Below are positions 16,629 through 24,718 of a stretch of DNA of 64,000 bases, in pieces. The notes below the pieces were generated by a model. It saw nothing but the letters and a program-made list of their open reading frames with translations, had not been told where the DNA came from and did no database searches. The stretch covers positions 62,001 through 126,000 of the forward strand of contig CAZPSH010000008.1 of the NCBI GenBank assembly GCA_964589625.1. Reading direction: 5' to 3'. The position numbers and the translations under genes are program-made. Each line of letters begins with the position of its first letter. The stretch's first letter is position 1. This DNA is from JBFLVU01 sp964589625. Lineage in GTDB: Bacteria; Acidobacteriota; UBA4820; DSQY01.

Positions 16629-17501
16629 TTACTTCCAGAACTGCCACCAGTGCTTGGTCTTCTTCTTGGGCAGAAGGGGTTCCTCGAAGACGTCCCTCCT
16701 CTGCTTTCGGAGGGAGCGCTCCTCCTTCCTCTGGACTTGGCTCAGGCGCTTCTGGGCGTCCTTGGCGAGGACCGTTTCCGGCACGGTTTCGACGATCCTC
16801 TGGTAGTAGAGGGTGGCCTCCTGGATCTGCCCGTCCATGGCCAGGGCGTCCCCCAGGCGGTAGTAGACGACCGGCAGGTTCCAGTACTTCGGGTACTTTT
16901 CGATAACGCCCCGGTAGCGCGCGATGGCCCCCTTGGGGTGCTCGTTCTTGAGGTAGAAGTCCCCCACCTTGATCTCGTGGGCGGCGAGGAGGTCGTTGAT
17001 GGCCACGAGTTTCTGGCGGGCCGGCTCGGCGTGGGCGCTCTTGGGGTAGTTGTCCACCACCGCCTGGAAGGAGTCCCGGGCGCTGCGGGCGGGGGTCATG
17101 TCCCGATCCGGCGTCTCCACCGACTCCAGATAGGCCTCCCCGATGCGGAATTGGCAGTAAGGGGCATCGGGGTGGGTCGGGTGGAAAGCCAGGAAGGACT
17201 GGTAGCGGCTGATGGCCTCGGCGTAGGATTCCATCGTGTGGTCGAGCATGTAGGCGTCGGCCGTCGCGATGGCGGCCTTGTCCTTGTACTCCCCCGCGTC
17301 CTCGCGGAGCGTGATCTGGTCGAAGTACTTCCGGGCCGTTCCGGGCTTTTTCTTTTTGATGGCGGCCTGGCCCTTCTCGTACAGGACCGAGACCGGCACC
17401 ACCTCCTGGTCCGGGACGTCCTTGGGACGGCGATGATGGCAAGCCGTCGTAAGAAGCACAGCGGTGAGGGCCACGGCGGCCAGAATGCTAAGGGTTCTCA
17501 A
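16629..17501 (-). CDS. bamD: Outer-membrane assembly lipoprotein BamD
   Basis: 290 residues. A lipoprotein signal peptide with lipobox LTTAC (Cys21) leads into TPR repeats: YEKGQAAIKKKKPGTARKYF, ISRYQSFLAFHPTHPDAPYC, FQAVVDNYPKSAHAEPARQK and AIARYRGVIEKYPKYWNLPV. BamD is the essential lipoprotein partner of BamA in inserting beta-barrels, consistent with the porins nearby. The C-terminus is basic and ends KTKHWWQFWK, longer than in E. coli BamD. Translation must begin at TTG (17501), which has AGGAGAAGG just upstream and overlaps the end of the thioesterase gene by 14 bp. Confidence 0.9.
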   Translation of the reverse strand: MRTLSILAAVALTAVLLTTACHHRRPKDVPDQEVVPVSVLYEKGQAAIKKKKPGTARKYFDQITLREDAGEYKDKAAIATADAYMLDHTMESYAEAISRYQSFLAFHPTHPDAPYCQFRIGEAYLESVETPDRDMTPARSARDSFQAVVDNYPKSAHAEPARQKLVAINDLLAAHEIKVGDFYLKNEHPKGAIARYRGVIEKYPKYWNLPVVYYRLGDALAMDGQIQEATLYYQRIVETVPETVLAKDAQKRLSQVQRKEERSLRKQRRDVFEEPLLPKKKTKHWWQFWK

Positions 17502-17901
17502 GGCCTTCTCCTATGAGGACGAACAGGTCTTTCGGCACGCGCCTGGGCCTTCCCGAGAGGTCCGTGGCCACGTGTTCGGTACGGCCGCGGCAGAGGAGGG
17601 CGCCGTCGGCGACTCTTCGAAGCGAGTAGTCGAACGCGAAGCGAACCGGTGTGGCCCCGGACAGCTCCGCCTCGATTTCCACTTCGTCGTCGTACCTCGC
17701 CGGAAGGAGGTATTCGGCAGAGGCGCGCAGGACGGGCATCCGGATGCCCGCCTCCTCGAGGGCCGCGTACGGGATTCCCCGGGCCCTCAGATACTCCGTC
17801 CGGCCCACCTCCAGCCACGCGAAGTAGGCGGCGTGATGGACCACGCCCATCTGGTCGGTTTCCGCGTACCTCACGCGGAGCGTGGTCCTATGGCGCCCCA
17901 A
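17488..17901 (-). CDS. Hotdog-fold acyl-CoA thioesterase, YbgC/FadM-like
   Basis: 137 residues. The motif RVRYAETDQMGVVHHAAYFA carries the catalytic Asp of 4-hydroxybenzoyl-CoA-type thioesterases, and WLEVGRTEYLRARGIPYAAL follows, as in YbgC. Such enzymes hydrolyse acyl-CoA or acyl-ACP; YbgC belongs to the tol-pal cluster in many bacteria, fitting the envelope genes here. The likely start is the TTG at 17901, which overlaps the rpe stop by 14 bp and has GGAG about seven bases upstream; a GTG inside RVRYAE is a possible alternative. It overlaps bamD downstream. Confidence 0.85.
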   Translation of the reverse strand: MGRHRTTLRVRYAETDQMGVVHHAAYFAWLEVGRTEYLRARGIPYAALEEAGIRMPVLRASAEYLLPARYDDEVEIEAELSGATPVRFAFDYSLRRVADGALLCRGRTEHVATDLSGRPRRVPKDLFVLIGEGLENP

Positions 17902-18562
17902 GGATGGTCTCCGTGAGCGCGCGTGCCGCCGCGGCGGGGTCGGCGGCGCCGAAAACGGCCGAGCCCGCCACGAGCCAGTCGGCGCCCGCCTCCAGCAGGG
18001 GCGGAAGTGTGGACGGTCCCACGCCGCCGTCCACTTCGATGGCGAAGGAGAGATCCCGCTCCTGGCGGAACAGGGCCAGCCGTCGGACCTTGTCCAGGGC
18101 CGAGGGGATGAAACCCTGGCCGCCGAAGCCGGGGTTGACGCTCATGACGAGGACGAAATCCAGGTCCGGCAGGACCACCGAGAGGGTGTCCACGGGCGTG
18201 GAGGGGTTGAGCGCGACCCCGGGCCTCATCCCAAGTTCGCGGATCGCCTGGACCGTGCGGTGCAGATGGGGGCACGCCTCCTGATGGACCGAGAGGAGGT
18301 CGGTCCCCGCCGAGGCGAAGGCCCGGAGGTACCGGTCGGGCTGAGCGATCATGAGGTGGCAGTCGATGGGAAGGGCCGTTGCGGGCCGGAGGCGCTCCAC
18401 CACCGGAGGCCCCAGGGTGATGTTGGGTACGAAATGGCCGTCCATCACGTCCACGTGGAGGAGGCCCGCGTGGGGCTCGATCCGGCGGATGGAATCCCCC
18501 AGCGCCGCGAAATCGGCCGACAAGATGCTCGGGGCGAGGCACCGTCTGGGCGGGCTCCTCAT
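17888..18562 (-). CDS. rpe: Ribulose-phosphate 3-epimerase
   Basis: 224 residues, the usual size. A TIM-barrel enzyme interconverting ribulose 5-phosphate and xylulose 5-phosphate in the pentose phosphate pathway. Signatures: LAPSILSADFAALGDSI at the N-terminus, LHVDVMDGHFVPNITLGPPV with the metal-binding His and catalytic Asp, MSVNPGFGGQGFIPSALDKV, and VDGGVGPSTLPPLLEAGADW with the second catalytic Asp. The start codon overlaps the stop of the PASTA gene (ATGA), so the two are coupled. Confidence 0.95.
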   Translation of the reverse strand: MRSPPRRCLAPSILSADFAALGDSIRRIEPHAGLLHVDVMDGHFVPNITLGPPVVERLRPATALPIDCHLMIAQPDRYLRAFASAGTDLLSVHQEACPHLHRTVQAIRELGMRPGVALNPSTPVDTLSVVLPDLDFVLVMSVNPGFGGQGFIPSALDKVRRLALFRQERDLSFAIEVDGGVGPSTLPPLLEAGADWLVAGSAVFGAADPAAAARALTETILGAP

Positions 18563-19266
18563 GGCCGGCTCACCGAGAGGTGGACCACGTCTCGGCGCCC
18601 CAGCGGGAAGCCGGGGCGGGGCTCCTGGTCCACGATGGTGTTCCTGCCCGCTCCCGGGAGGGCCACCGCGCGCGCGCTGGCCACAAGGATTCCGTACTCC
18701 TGGAGCCCGGCCGTGGCGCGGTCCAGTTCCATGCCACGCAGGTCGGGCATGACGAAGGTGGGGGAGGAGGGGCCGAGGCTCACGAGCAGGCCCACCTCCT
18801 GTTCCCGCGGCACGGCGGCGCCCGGCGCCGGAGTCTGGCCCACGACCGTGGAGGCGGGCGCGGAGGCGTGGACGTAACTGGCGGCGGTGGGCCGCAACCC
18901 GGTCTGCTGGGCCTGGATCTGGGCGGCTTCCAGCCGAAGGCCCCTCAGGTCGGGGACCTCCAGGCGGTCGATGCCTCGGCTCACCACGACCGAGAGGGTC
19001 ATCCCCTTCCGCACGGCCATGCCCGGTGCGGGGGATTGAGAAAGGACGCGTCCCTTCTCCGTCCGGAGGTCGTACCGCTCCTCCTGAACCCGGAAGGCGA
19101 GCTTGGCCCGCTGGGTTTCCCACTCCGCCTGCTCGCGCGTCAAGCCCGACACGTGCGGGACGCTGGTTCCGCTCCCGAAGAGGGACACGCGGATGAGCAA
19201 GGCCACGCCCGCGAGGACGCCCAGTCCGAACAGGCCGGCGTAAATGAGGAACTTCACCAGACGCAA
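18559..19266 (-). CDS. Membrane-anchored protein with three PASTA domains
   Basis: About 235 residues: one N-terminal transmembrane helix (FLIYAGLFGLGVLAGVALLI) followed by three tandem PASTA repeats, each beginning VPHVSGLTREQAE, VPDLRGLRLEAAQ or MPDLRGMELDRAT and ending in the typical GxxVxxGxxVxLxVS pattern. PASTA domains bind peptidoglycan stem peptides and usually sit on PrkC-type kinases or penicillin-binding proteins, but no kinase or transpeptidase domain is present. I prefer the TTG at 19266, spaced five bases from GGAGG; a GTG at 19296 is the longest alternative. It is the first gene of the PASTA-rpe-thioesterase-bamD operon. Confidence 0.85.
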   Translation of the reverse strand: MRLVKFLIYAGLFGLGVLAGVALLIRVSLFGSGTSVPHVSGLTREQAEWETQRAKLAFRVQEERYDLRTEKGRVLSQSPAPGMAVRKGMTLSVVVSRGIDRLEVPDLRGLRLEAAQIQAQQTGLRPTAASYVHASAPASTVVGQTPAPGAAVPREQEVGLLVSLGPSSPTFVMPDLRGMELDRATAGLQEYGILVASARAVALPGAGRNTIVDQEPRPGFPLGRRDVVHLSVSRP

Positions 19267-19397
19267 GGCCGCCTCCAGGCCCGTGAAGTGTACCACAGGG
19301 ACCCGGAGAAGGGACGGGGTGCGGGGAAGGCCGGAGCCGCGCCGCGGTTGGCCCTCCGCCCCCGATGCCCCTGCCGGCGCCCCAATGTCGCGAGGGG

Positions 19398-19426
19398 TTT
19401 ACGCGACCATCCCCGTTGGATATACT
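19398..19426 (+). promoter_or_regulatory. Sigma70-type promoter of accD-folC
   Basis: TTTACG (19398-19403), 17 bp, TATACT (19421-19426). Transcription would start near 19433, which excludes in-frame start codons upstream and supports the accD start at 19445. Confidence 0.65.
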
Positions 19427-19444
19427 CCCGTGGGAGTCAAGGGG

Positions 19445-20305
19445 ATGTGGTTTCGGCAGAAGAAAAAGCCGGAGGTGCAGGACGGGGAGGAGCGCTCCGT
19501 CAAGGTTCCGGCCGGCCTGTGGAGCAAGTGTGACAGCTGCGGGCAGGTCCTCTTCTCCCAAACCGTTGAAGAGAACAACAACGTCTGTCCGAAGTGCGAC
19601 TACCACTTTCGCATCTCCGCCCGCCAGCGCCTCCAGATGCTCTGCGACGGAGGCGAATTCGAGGAGTTGGACTCGGAAGTCGGCCCCAAGGACGTCCTCG
19701 GCTTCAAGGACCTGAAGAAGTACTCGGACCGCCTCGCGCAGTACCAAAAGTCCGTGGGCATGAAGGACGCCGTCATCAACGCCCGCGGGAAAATGGGCGG
19801 GCTTCCGGTGGTCTTCTCCTGCATGGAGTACGCCTTCATGGGCGGGTCCATGGGCAGCGTCGTGGGCGAGAAGATCACCCGCGCCGCCGAACGGGCCGCC
19901 GCCGAACGGGCCGCCCTCGTGGTCATTTCCTGCTCGGGCGGGGCCCGGATGCAGGAGTCGGTCCTCTCCCTCATGCAGATGGCCAAGGTGTCGGCGGCCC
20001 TCGCCCGCCTCCACGAGGCGCGGCTTCCCTACCTTTCCGTCATGACCGACCCGACCACGGGAGGGGTCACGGCGTCCTTCGCCATGCTCGGGGACGTGAA
20101 CCTGGCGGAGCCCAAGGCCCTCATCGGCTTCGCGGGCCCCCGAGTGATCGAGCAGACCATCCGCCAGAAACTGCCCGAGGGGTTTCAGCGCTCGGAGTTC
20201 CTCCTCGAGAAGGGCTTTCTCGACCTGGTGGTCCACCGCAACCAGCTCCGGGAGACCCTCGCGCGGCTCATCGCCCTCCTGGCCGGGAGCTCTCCGGCCC
20301 CATGA
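19445..20305 (+). CDS. accD: Acetyl-CoA carboxylase carboxyltransferase subunit beta
   Basis: 286 residues. Carries out the carboxyl transfer to acetyl-CoA, with AccA, in fatty acid synthesis. The N-terminal zinc ribbon has Cys29, Cys32, Cys48 and Cys51 (CDSCGQ then CPKC). The carboxyltransferase core includes YAFMGGSMGSVVGEKITRA, SCSGGARMQESVLSLMQMAK and PTTGGVTASFAMLGDV, which form the oxyanion and CoA-binding loops. GGGAG lies eight bases before the ATG. Its stop overlaps the folC start (ATGA); accD-folC is a common bacterial pair. Confidence 0.96.
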   Translation: MWFRQKKKPEVQDGEERSVKVPAGLWSKCDSCGQVLFSQTVEENNNVCPKCDYHFRISARQRLQMLCDGGEFEELDSEVGPKDVLGFKDLKKYSDRLAQYQKSVGMKDAVINARGKMGGLPVVFSCMEYAFMGGSMGSVVGEKITRAAERAAAERAALVVISCSGGARMQESVLSLMQMAKVSAALARLHEARLPYLSVMTDPTTGGVTASFAMLGDVNLAEPKALIGFAGPRVIEQTIRQKLPEGFQRSEFLLEKGFLDLVVHRNQLRETLARLIALLAGSSPAP

Positions 20306-21597
20306 ACCAGGCCGAAAGCCTCGCCTACCTCGAACGGCTGGCGTGGTTCGGGATCAAGGCGGGGCTGGAACACACGCAGGCCCTGTGCCGCCGCCTGGGG
20401 CACCCCGAACGATCCTTCCCCAGCGTGCTCGTGGGGGGAACCAACGGGAAGGGATCCACGTCGGCCTTCCTGGAAGCCATCCTCCGGGCGTCGGGGCGTC
20501 GGACCGGCCTCTACACCTCGCCCCACCTCGTGGATGTCCGGGAGAGGATCCGGGTGGACGGAACCGTGATCCCCCCGGAGGGGTTCGCACAGGCTCTGTC
20601 GCAGGTCCGCGCGGCGGCCGAGGGTGCCCTGGAGGACGGGGAGGTGGATACCCAGCCCACCTACTTCGAGGCGCTCACCCTGGCCGCCTTCCTTCATTTT
20701 GGGGCCCAAGGGGTGGATGCGGCGGTGCTGGAGGTGGGGCTCGGCGGACGCCTGGACTGCACGAACGTGGCGCCCGCCATTCTCTCCGCTGTGACGAACG
20801 TGGGCATGGACCATGAGGAGCACCTCGGCCCCGGACTTCTGAGCATTGCGCGGGAAAAGGCCGGGATCTGCCGGCCGGGCGTTCCGGCTCTCACCGGGGC
20901 CAGGGGCACGTGGGCCCTGAGGGTCCTGCGCCAGGAGGCGCGACGGCGGGGAACACGGCTCGGCCTGCCGGACTGGAGGGTGGAGCGGCACCGGGACGGG
21001 TGGCGCCTGTCCGCCGGCGCCCGGTCCATGGACCTGCCCTATCCGGCCATGGCGGGGGAGCACCAGCTGGAAAACGCGGCCTTCGCCGTCCGGTGCGCCT
21101 GGGAACTGGATGAGGGTGGCTTCCGCATCCCGGAACGGGCCATCCGCGAAGGGATATCTCGAGCGCGCTGGCCCGGCCGCCTGGAACTCGTGGGACGGGA
21201 GCCCGACGTCTACCTGGACGGGGCCCACAATCTCGACGGGTGCGATGTGCTGGCACGATTCGTGGCCGGGCTTCCCCATGCGAAAAAGGCCCTCGTCTTC
21301 GCCGTCATGCGCGACAAGCCCGTGGCCGAAATGGCGCGCAGGCTTTTCCCGCTTTTTGGGAAGGTGTGGGCCACCTCCGTTCCCATGCAACGGTGCCTGG
21401 CTCCAGGAGGAGTGCGGGCGGCCTGGTTCGGGGAGGTGGAGGAGATGCCCGACCCCGCGGCGGCCCTAAGGGCCGCCGCGGAATGGTCGGGGCGGGAGGG
21501 CGTGGTCGTGGCGGCGGGGAGCCTTTACCTCGTGGGCTACCTCCTGGGTCTCTCCAGGCCGGCGGGATCCCTGGACTCCTGGGGAAGCGGACTCTGA
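20302..21597 (+). CDS. folC: Folylpolyglutamate/dihydrofolate synthase
   Basis: 431 residues. An ATP-dependent Mur-ligase-fold enzyme that adds glutamate to dihydropteroate and folates. Motifs: the P-loop VLVGGTNGKGSTSAFLEAIL, YTSPHLVDVRERIRVDG, VLEVGLGGRLDCTNV, NVGMDHEEHLG and the substrate loop DVYLDGAHNLDGCDVLARFV. It is coupled to accD by a four-base overlap. The 3' end overlaps the convergent WYL regulator by 61 bp, so the last 20 codons are shared on opposite strands. Confidence 0.93.
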   Translation: MNQAESLAYLERLAWFGIKAGLEHTQALCRRLGHPERSFPSVLVGGTNGKGSTSAFLEAILRASGRRTGLYTSPHLVDVRERIRVDGTVIPPEGFAQALSQVRAAAEGALEDGEVDTQPTYFEALTLAAFLHFGAQGVDAAVLEVGLGGRLDCTNVAPAILSAVTNVGMDHEEHLGPGLLSIAREKAGICRPGVPALTGARGTWALRVLRQEARRRGTRLGLPDWRVERHRDGWRLSAGARSMDLPYPAMAGEHQLENAAFAVRCAWELDEGGFRIPERAIREGISRARWPGRLELVGREPDVYLDGAHNLDGCDVLARFVAGLPHAKKALVFAVMRDKPVAEMARRLFPLFGKVWATSVPMQRCLAPGGVRAAWFGEVEEMPDPAAALRAAAEWSGREGVVVAAGSLYLVGYLLGLSRPAGSLDSWGSGL

Positions 21598-22421
21598 TCC
21601 AAATCCCTGTGAAGGAGGTGGGCCCTCAGGAGGGACCGAAGGAGGGAAGGTTCCTCCGCGGACACGCCGTCGCCGGCCAGATAGAGAAAGCGGCGGACGT
21701 CTTCCATGCTGTCCGTGGTGAAGCGGATGCGCGTTTCCCCGCCGATTTCCCGGACCTCCTGATCCTCGGTCAGGAACAGATCCCTGGCCCGGGCGTCCGC
21801 TGCTCGGAATCGAAGGCTCACGCGAAAGCTCCGCCCCTTCCGGATCCAGCCGCCTGCCTGTCGGACGGGGCTCCCGCCTGTGTCGGGCAGGGGAAAGCGG
21901 TCCTCCCCCGGGCGGACCTCGGAGAGGAATGCCAGGGGGAAATTGGCGAGGCTCTTCGAGTCGGGGCGGAACCCGAACAGGACCCAATCGCCCCGGAATC
22001 GGGAAAGGAAGTAGGGGTGAAACGGGAACGCCTCGCCCTCCTCGCGAAGGGTGATTGTCAGCGCCTTTCCACCGTAAAGCGCCTCGTGGATCACCTCCAG
22101 GTCCTGCCGGAGCCCCTCCCGCTGGGGCAGAAACCCTTCGGGCAACTGGAGCGGTTCTCGCGCCTCTTCGAGGAGGTCCAGAAGCGGCACGGCGTGGGCG
22201 TAGTGGTACCCGCGGGCGCGGTCGTGGGCCAGGGGGAGTTTGAGTTCGTCCTTCATGAACTTGAGGTCGCGGCAAAGGGTCCGGACGGTGACGGAGAGGC
22301 GGTCGGACATGGATTCGAGCGTATTCCTCCCGCCGGCCCGGAGCATCCCGTCGATGGCCTGCACGCGCTTTCGGGTGGCGAGGTTTCTCTCGGGCGCCAC
22401 GGGTTCCCCCTCGGCTTCCAT
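21537..22421 (-). CDS. WYL-domain transcriptional regulator (HTH-WYL)
   Basis: 294 residues. An N-terminal winged helix-turn-helix (about 10-75, RKRVQAIDGMLRAGGRNTLE, VTVRTLCRDLKFMKDELKLP) of the DeoR-like class is followed by a WYL ligand-binding domain: ALTITLREEGEAFPFHPYFL, GDWVLFGFRPDSKSLANFPL, and a C-terminal extension ending DSMEDVRRFLYLAGDGVSAE. WYL regulators sense nucleotides or nucleic acids in DNA-damage or phage-defence settings, and many control unknown metabolism. The ATG at 22421 lacks a clear ribosome-binding site; a GTG seven codons later has GAGGGG upstream and may be the true start. The target is unknown. Confidence 0.82.
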   Translation of the reverse strand: MEAEGEPVAPERNLATRKRVQAIDGMLRAGGRNTLESMSDRLSVTVRTLCRDLKFMKDELKLPLAHDRARGYHYAHAVPLLDLLEEAREPLQLPEGFLPQREGLRQDLEVIHEALYGGKALTITLREEGEAFPFHPYFLSRFRGDWVLFGFRPDSKSLANFPLAFLSEVRPGEDRFPLPDTGGSPVRQAGGWIRKGRSFRVSLRFRAADARARDLFLTEDQEVREIGGETRIRFTTDSMEDVRRFLYLAGDGVSAEEPSLLRSLLRAHLLHRDLDQSPLPQESRDPAGLERPRR

Positions 22422-22578
22422 AATAGCAAGAGGCGTACCTCGGGCGGCAGGGTTTCAAGTCCTTGAAAAGGAAAGGGAACGTATGGACGGCCGGAGCGTC
22501 GGTTGGATCGCCGTCGAGACGGTCCGTCCCCTTCACGATACAGGTAGGGTGCGGCCCCCGAGCCCGAGGCCGGCCCGG

Positions 22579-23010
22579 TCATCCCCCACGATCGAAGGGA
22601 AAGGCGTCTTGGATGTGGGTCAGGCGGGGCGCCCCTCCACCGTCGGGATAGTCCACCGCGACGACGTCTCCCCGGAGACGGGCCAGAGAAATCCCCTGCC
22701 GGCGGGCGAAAACGCGCCCCGCAAGCAAGACCCGGCGGGCCTTGGTGGCGGTGACGGCCTCAAGGGCGGAACCGAAGCGGCGGGATCGCCTGGTTTTGAC
22801 CTCTACGACGACAAGCCAGCCCCCCTTCTCCACGAGGAGATCGGCCTCCCCGCCTCGTACGCGGTAGTTCCTCGCCAGGATGCGGTACCCGTGGGATTCG
22901 AGATAGCGGCTGGCCAGGGCCTCTCCTTCCCGGGCCGTCCGGTCCCGTGACCGCGCGGAGGACCCCCTCAGGGCCCGCAGGAGCCTCGACCAAAGGGAGA
23001 AGTTTCCCAC
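22579..23010 (-). CDS. YraN/UPF0102 family putative endonuclease
   Basis: 143 residues. The Holliday-junction-resolvase-like fold shows RTAREGEALASRYLESHGYR, then NYRVRGGEADLLVEKGGWLV and VVEVKTRRS, giving the E...GEADL...EVK metal-binding pattern of the PD-(D/E)xK superfamily. Its role is uncertain; YraN proteins are conserved next to translation and repair genes. The start is GTG at 23010, three bases after the stop of the preceding gene, so it ends the ECF-sigma operon. Confidence 0.88.
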   Translation of the reverse strand: MGNFSLWSRLLRALRGSSARSRDRTAREGEALASRYLESHGYRILARNYRVRGGEADLLVEKGGWLVVVEVKTRRSRRFGSALEAVTATKARRVLLAGRVFARRQGISLARLRGDVVAVDYPDGGGAPRLTHIQDAFPFDRGG

Positions 23011-23013
23011 GGC

Positions 23014-23529
23014 TTAGGGGATCTCCGGACCACCCCCGCGGCCCTTTCTGGGCGCGCCGGGGCCGCGGTCCGCCATCCGTTCGAGGAGCTGCCGTCGGAG
23101 AAGGAGAAACTGAACCTGCTGGCGCGGCGCAAGGGCCTCCATCAGGCGTCCCTCCTCCGCCTTGAGGGCCGCTTCGAAGCGGTCCTGCTCGGACCGGAAA
23201 AAGGCCACATCTTCCAGAAGGACCTTCTCGGGGGTACCCGGGTCCTGGGTGTGGGCTTCGAAGGTCCGTCCGATGGTTCGAAGGGTCGCCTGGTGGGCGG
23301 CCCGGAGGTCCTCCATCGCCTTTAGAGAATCCATCACCTTGAGGGTCTGGGCGTCCGAGAGACCCAGGGTCTCGCGCATGCGCTGAACGACGAAGAGACG
23401 GCCCACTTCCCGGCGCTGCCTGCCCACGGAAGCATCCGGCGGATTCGGAGGGGGGGGCAGGGTTTGGGCCGTTAGGGAAAGGCTCATCGTCAGAAGCAAT
23501 GAAACCGCGAGGAACCAACGTTTAGCCAT
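23014..23529 (-). CDS. Periplasmic Spy/CpxP-like heavy-metal/stress sensor protein
   Basis: 171 residues. A Sec signal peptide (KRWFLAVSLLLTMSLSLTAQ, cut near AQ) is followed by a helical domain with VVQRMRETLGLSDAQTLKVM near its start and LAPRQQVQFLLLRRQLLERM near its end, resembling the paired LTxxQ-type motifs of Spy, CpxP and ZraP. The Gly/Pro/Arg-rich tail is disordered. It overlaps the anti-sigma gene by 8 bp. Together, sigma, membrane anti-sigma and periplasmic Spy-like protein look like an envelope-stress circuit in which this protein could act as chaperone or sensor. Confidence 0.7.
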   Translation of the reverse strand: MAKRWFLAVSLLLTMSLSLTAQTLPPPPNPPDASVGRQRREVGRLFVVQRMRETLGLSDAQTLKVMDSLKAMEDLRAAHQATLRTIGRTFEAHTQDPGTPEKVLLEDVAFFRSEQDRFEAALKAEEGRLMEALAPRQQVQFLLLRRQLLERMADRGPGAPRKGRGGGPEIP

Positions 23530-24022
23530 TCTCGCCTCCGAAGACCGGACTCTCGGACCCGTCTTCCGGCCAATCTTCTTCCTCTTGGGCCTCTCCCGCA
23601 ACGGCCTCGGCTACTTGGAGGAGGGCCAGGGTGGCATTCTCCCTCGAAACGTCCCACCCGAGGCTCCCCACGGCAGGGATCGAGGCCTGTGCCTGCTGCG
23701 CGGGATTCCCACCCCGGGCGGGGAGGAGGCGCAAGCCCGCGGCCAGCGAGGCGGCCAGAAGGAAAGAAGCCGCGAGGGAACTCCAACGCACGGAGGCCTT
23801 GGGGTATCCGCCCGAGCGTCCGGGAATCGGCCTGGCCATCGCCACGACCCGGGCCTCCCAGATCTCATTGCGAAACGAAGGGGGGGCCGCCTCAACAAGG
23901 GCCTGTTCCAGGATTCTCAGGGCCTCCAGCTCCTCGCGGCAGGCCTCGCAGGAGGCGGCGTGGCCCATTCCTTCGCCGGTCTCCCCGGCCAGGGCCCTCG
24001 CCATAAATCCTTCATGGTTCAT
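23522..24022 (-). CDS. Membrane anti-sigma factor with zinc-finger (zf-HC2) domain
   Basis: 166 residues. The N-terminal anti-sigma domain has the zinc motif GHAASCEACREEL (HxxxCxxC) around residues 20-32. A single transmembrane helix spans about residues 80-98 (WSSLAASFLLAASLAAGLRL), followed by a periplasmic tail rich in Glu. It would hold the co-transcribed ECF sigma factor at the membrane until an envelope signal triggers release. Its ATG overlaps the sigma gene by 11 bp. Confidence 0.85.
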   Translation of the reverse strand: MNHEGFMARALAGETGEGMGHAASCEACREELEALRILEQALVEAAPPSFRNEIWEARVVAMARPIPGRSGGYPKASVRWSSLAASFLLAASLAAGLRLLPARGGNPAQQAQASIPAVGSLGWDVSRENATLALLQVAEAVAGEAQEEEDWPEDGSESPVFGGENG

Positions 24023-24557
24023 GAGCGGCCTCCAGGCGCCCGCGCAGGTTCCGCAGGGCGAAGAAGTAGTGGGCCTTGGCCGTTCCCTCGGCCACGGAGA
24101 GAACGGCCGCGATCTCCCGGAAGGTAAGGTCCTCCCAAGTTTTCAGAATCACCACGGCCCTTTGCTGCGGGGGCAGGGAAAGCAACGCGCGCCGGAGTGA
24201 ATCGGCCCGCTGGCCCAGAAGGGCCTCGGCCTGGGGTGACAGGGAGGGCGAGGCCCCGTCGGGCGGGTCCCCCACCTCCTCCCTCCGGACGGAGGCGGAG
24301 GCGAGATGGTTGAGGGCTAGATTGTGCGCGATCCGGTAAAGGAAGCTCCGGATGGAACAGTCCCCCCGGAAGCTGGAAAGGCTCTGGGTGAATCGAAGGA
24401 AGGTCTCCTGGGCGAGGTCCTCCGCCTCCGCCGGGTCCCTTAGCAGGCCGGAAAGGTACCGCTTCAACGGTCCGGCGAAGGCCTTCACCAGATCCCGATA
24501 GGCCGCTTCGTCGCCGCTTTTGAGAGAGTCCAACCATGGCTCCCGGTCCTCCCGCAT
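24012..24557 (-). CDS. ECF-type RNA polymerase sigma factor
   Basis: 181 residues from the ATG at 24557, chosen because GGAG lies six bases upstream; ATGs at 24572 and 24581 in the same frame are alternatives. Region 2 is YRDLVKAFAGPLKRYLSGLL, AEAEDLAQETFLRFTQSLSS and SFLYRIAHNLALNHLASASV; region 4 is LSLPPQQRAVVILKTWEDLT plus FREIAAVLSVAEGTAKAHYF. It is followed by its anti-sigma gene, then the Spy-like and YraN genes, and is divergent from lpxC. Confidence 0.9.
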   Translation of the reverse strand: MREDREPWLDSLKSGDEAAYRDLVKAFAGPLKRYLSGLLRDPAEAEDLAQETFLRFTQSLSSFRGDCSIRSFLYRIAHNLALNHLASASVRREEVGDPPDGASPSLSPQAEALLGQRADSLRRALLSLPPQQRAVVILKTWEDLTFREIAAVLSVAEGTAKAHYFFALRNLRGRLEAAHEP

Positions 24558-24597
24558 CCGTCGCTCCGACATGGAGACCATTCTAAGGCCGGAAGCG

Positions 24598-24630
24598 TTT
24601 AGTGGAGGAGATGGCCACAAGGGTGTGTCA
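24598..24630 (-). promoter_or_regulatory. Possible ECF-type autoregulated promoter
   Basis: On the minus strand TGACAC (24630-24625) and CACTAAA (24604-24598) flank about 20 bp, upstream of the ECF sigma gene. The boxes loosely resemble ECF promoters, and the spacing is longer than usual. This is pattern recognition only. Confidence 0.3.
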
Positions 24631-24681
24631 CTCAGGACACGCTCGGGAGGGCCAAGCCTTTGCAATCCCATGCACCCCCGT

Positions 24682-24697
24682 TGGCACCTCTCTTGCT
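24682..24697 (+). promoter_or_regulatory. Sigma54-type promoter upstream of lpxC
   Basis: TGGCACCTCTCTTGCT, with the invariant GG (24683-24684) and GC (24695-24696) exactly 10 bp apart. The start point would be near 24708, at the GGGAGG ribosome-binding site of lpxC, the same short-leader geometry as the pilin promoter. An inverted repeat GTGTC-actcag-GACAC (24625-24640) lies about 75 bp upstream of the start. Confidence 0.7.
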
Positions 24698-24718
24698 AAA
24701 AGCGCCCGGGAGGTGGGC

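Noticed and set aside
19244..19444. Upstream extension of accD through in-frame codons in 19244-19444.
   Set aside because: The extension would run through the predicted promoter and into the divergent PASTA gene; the family starts near the zinc ribbon.
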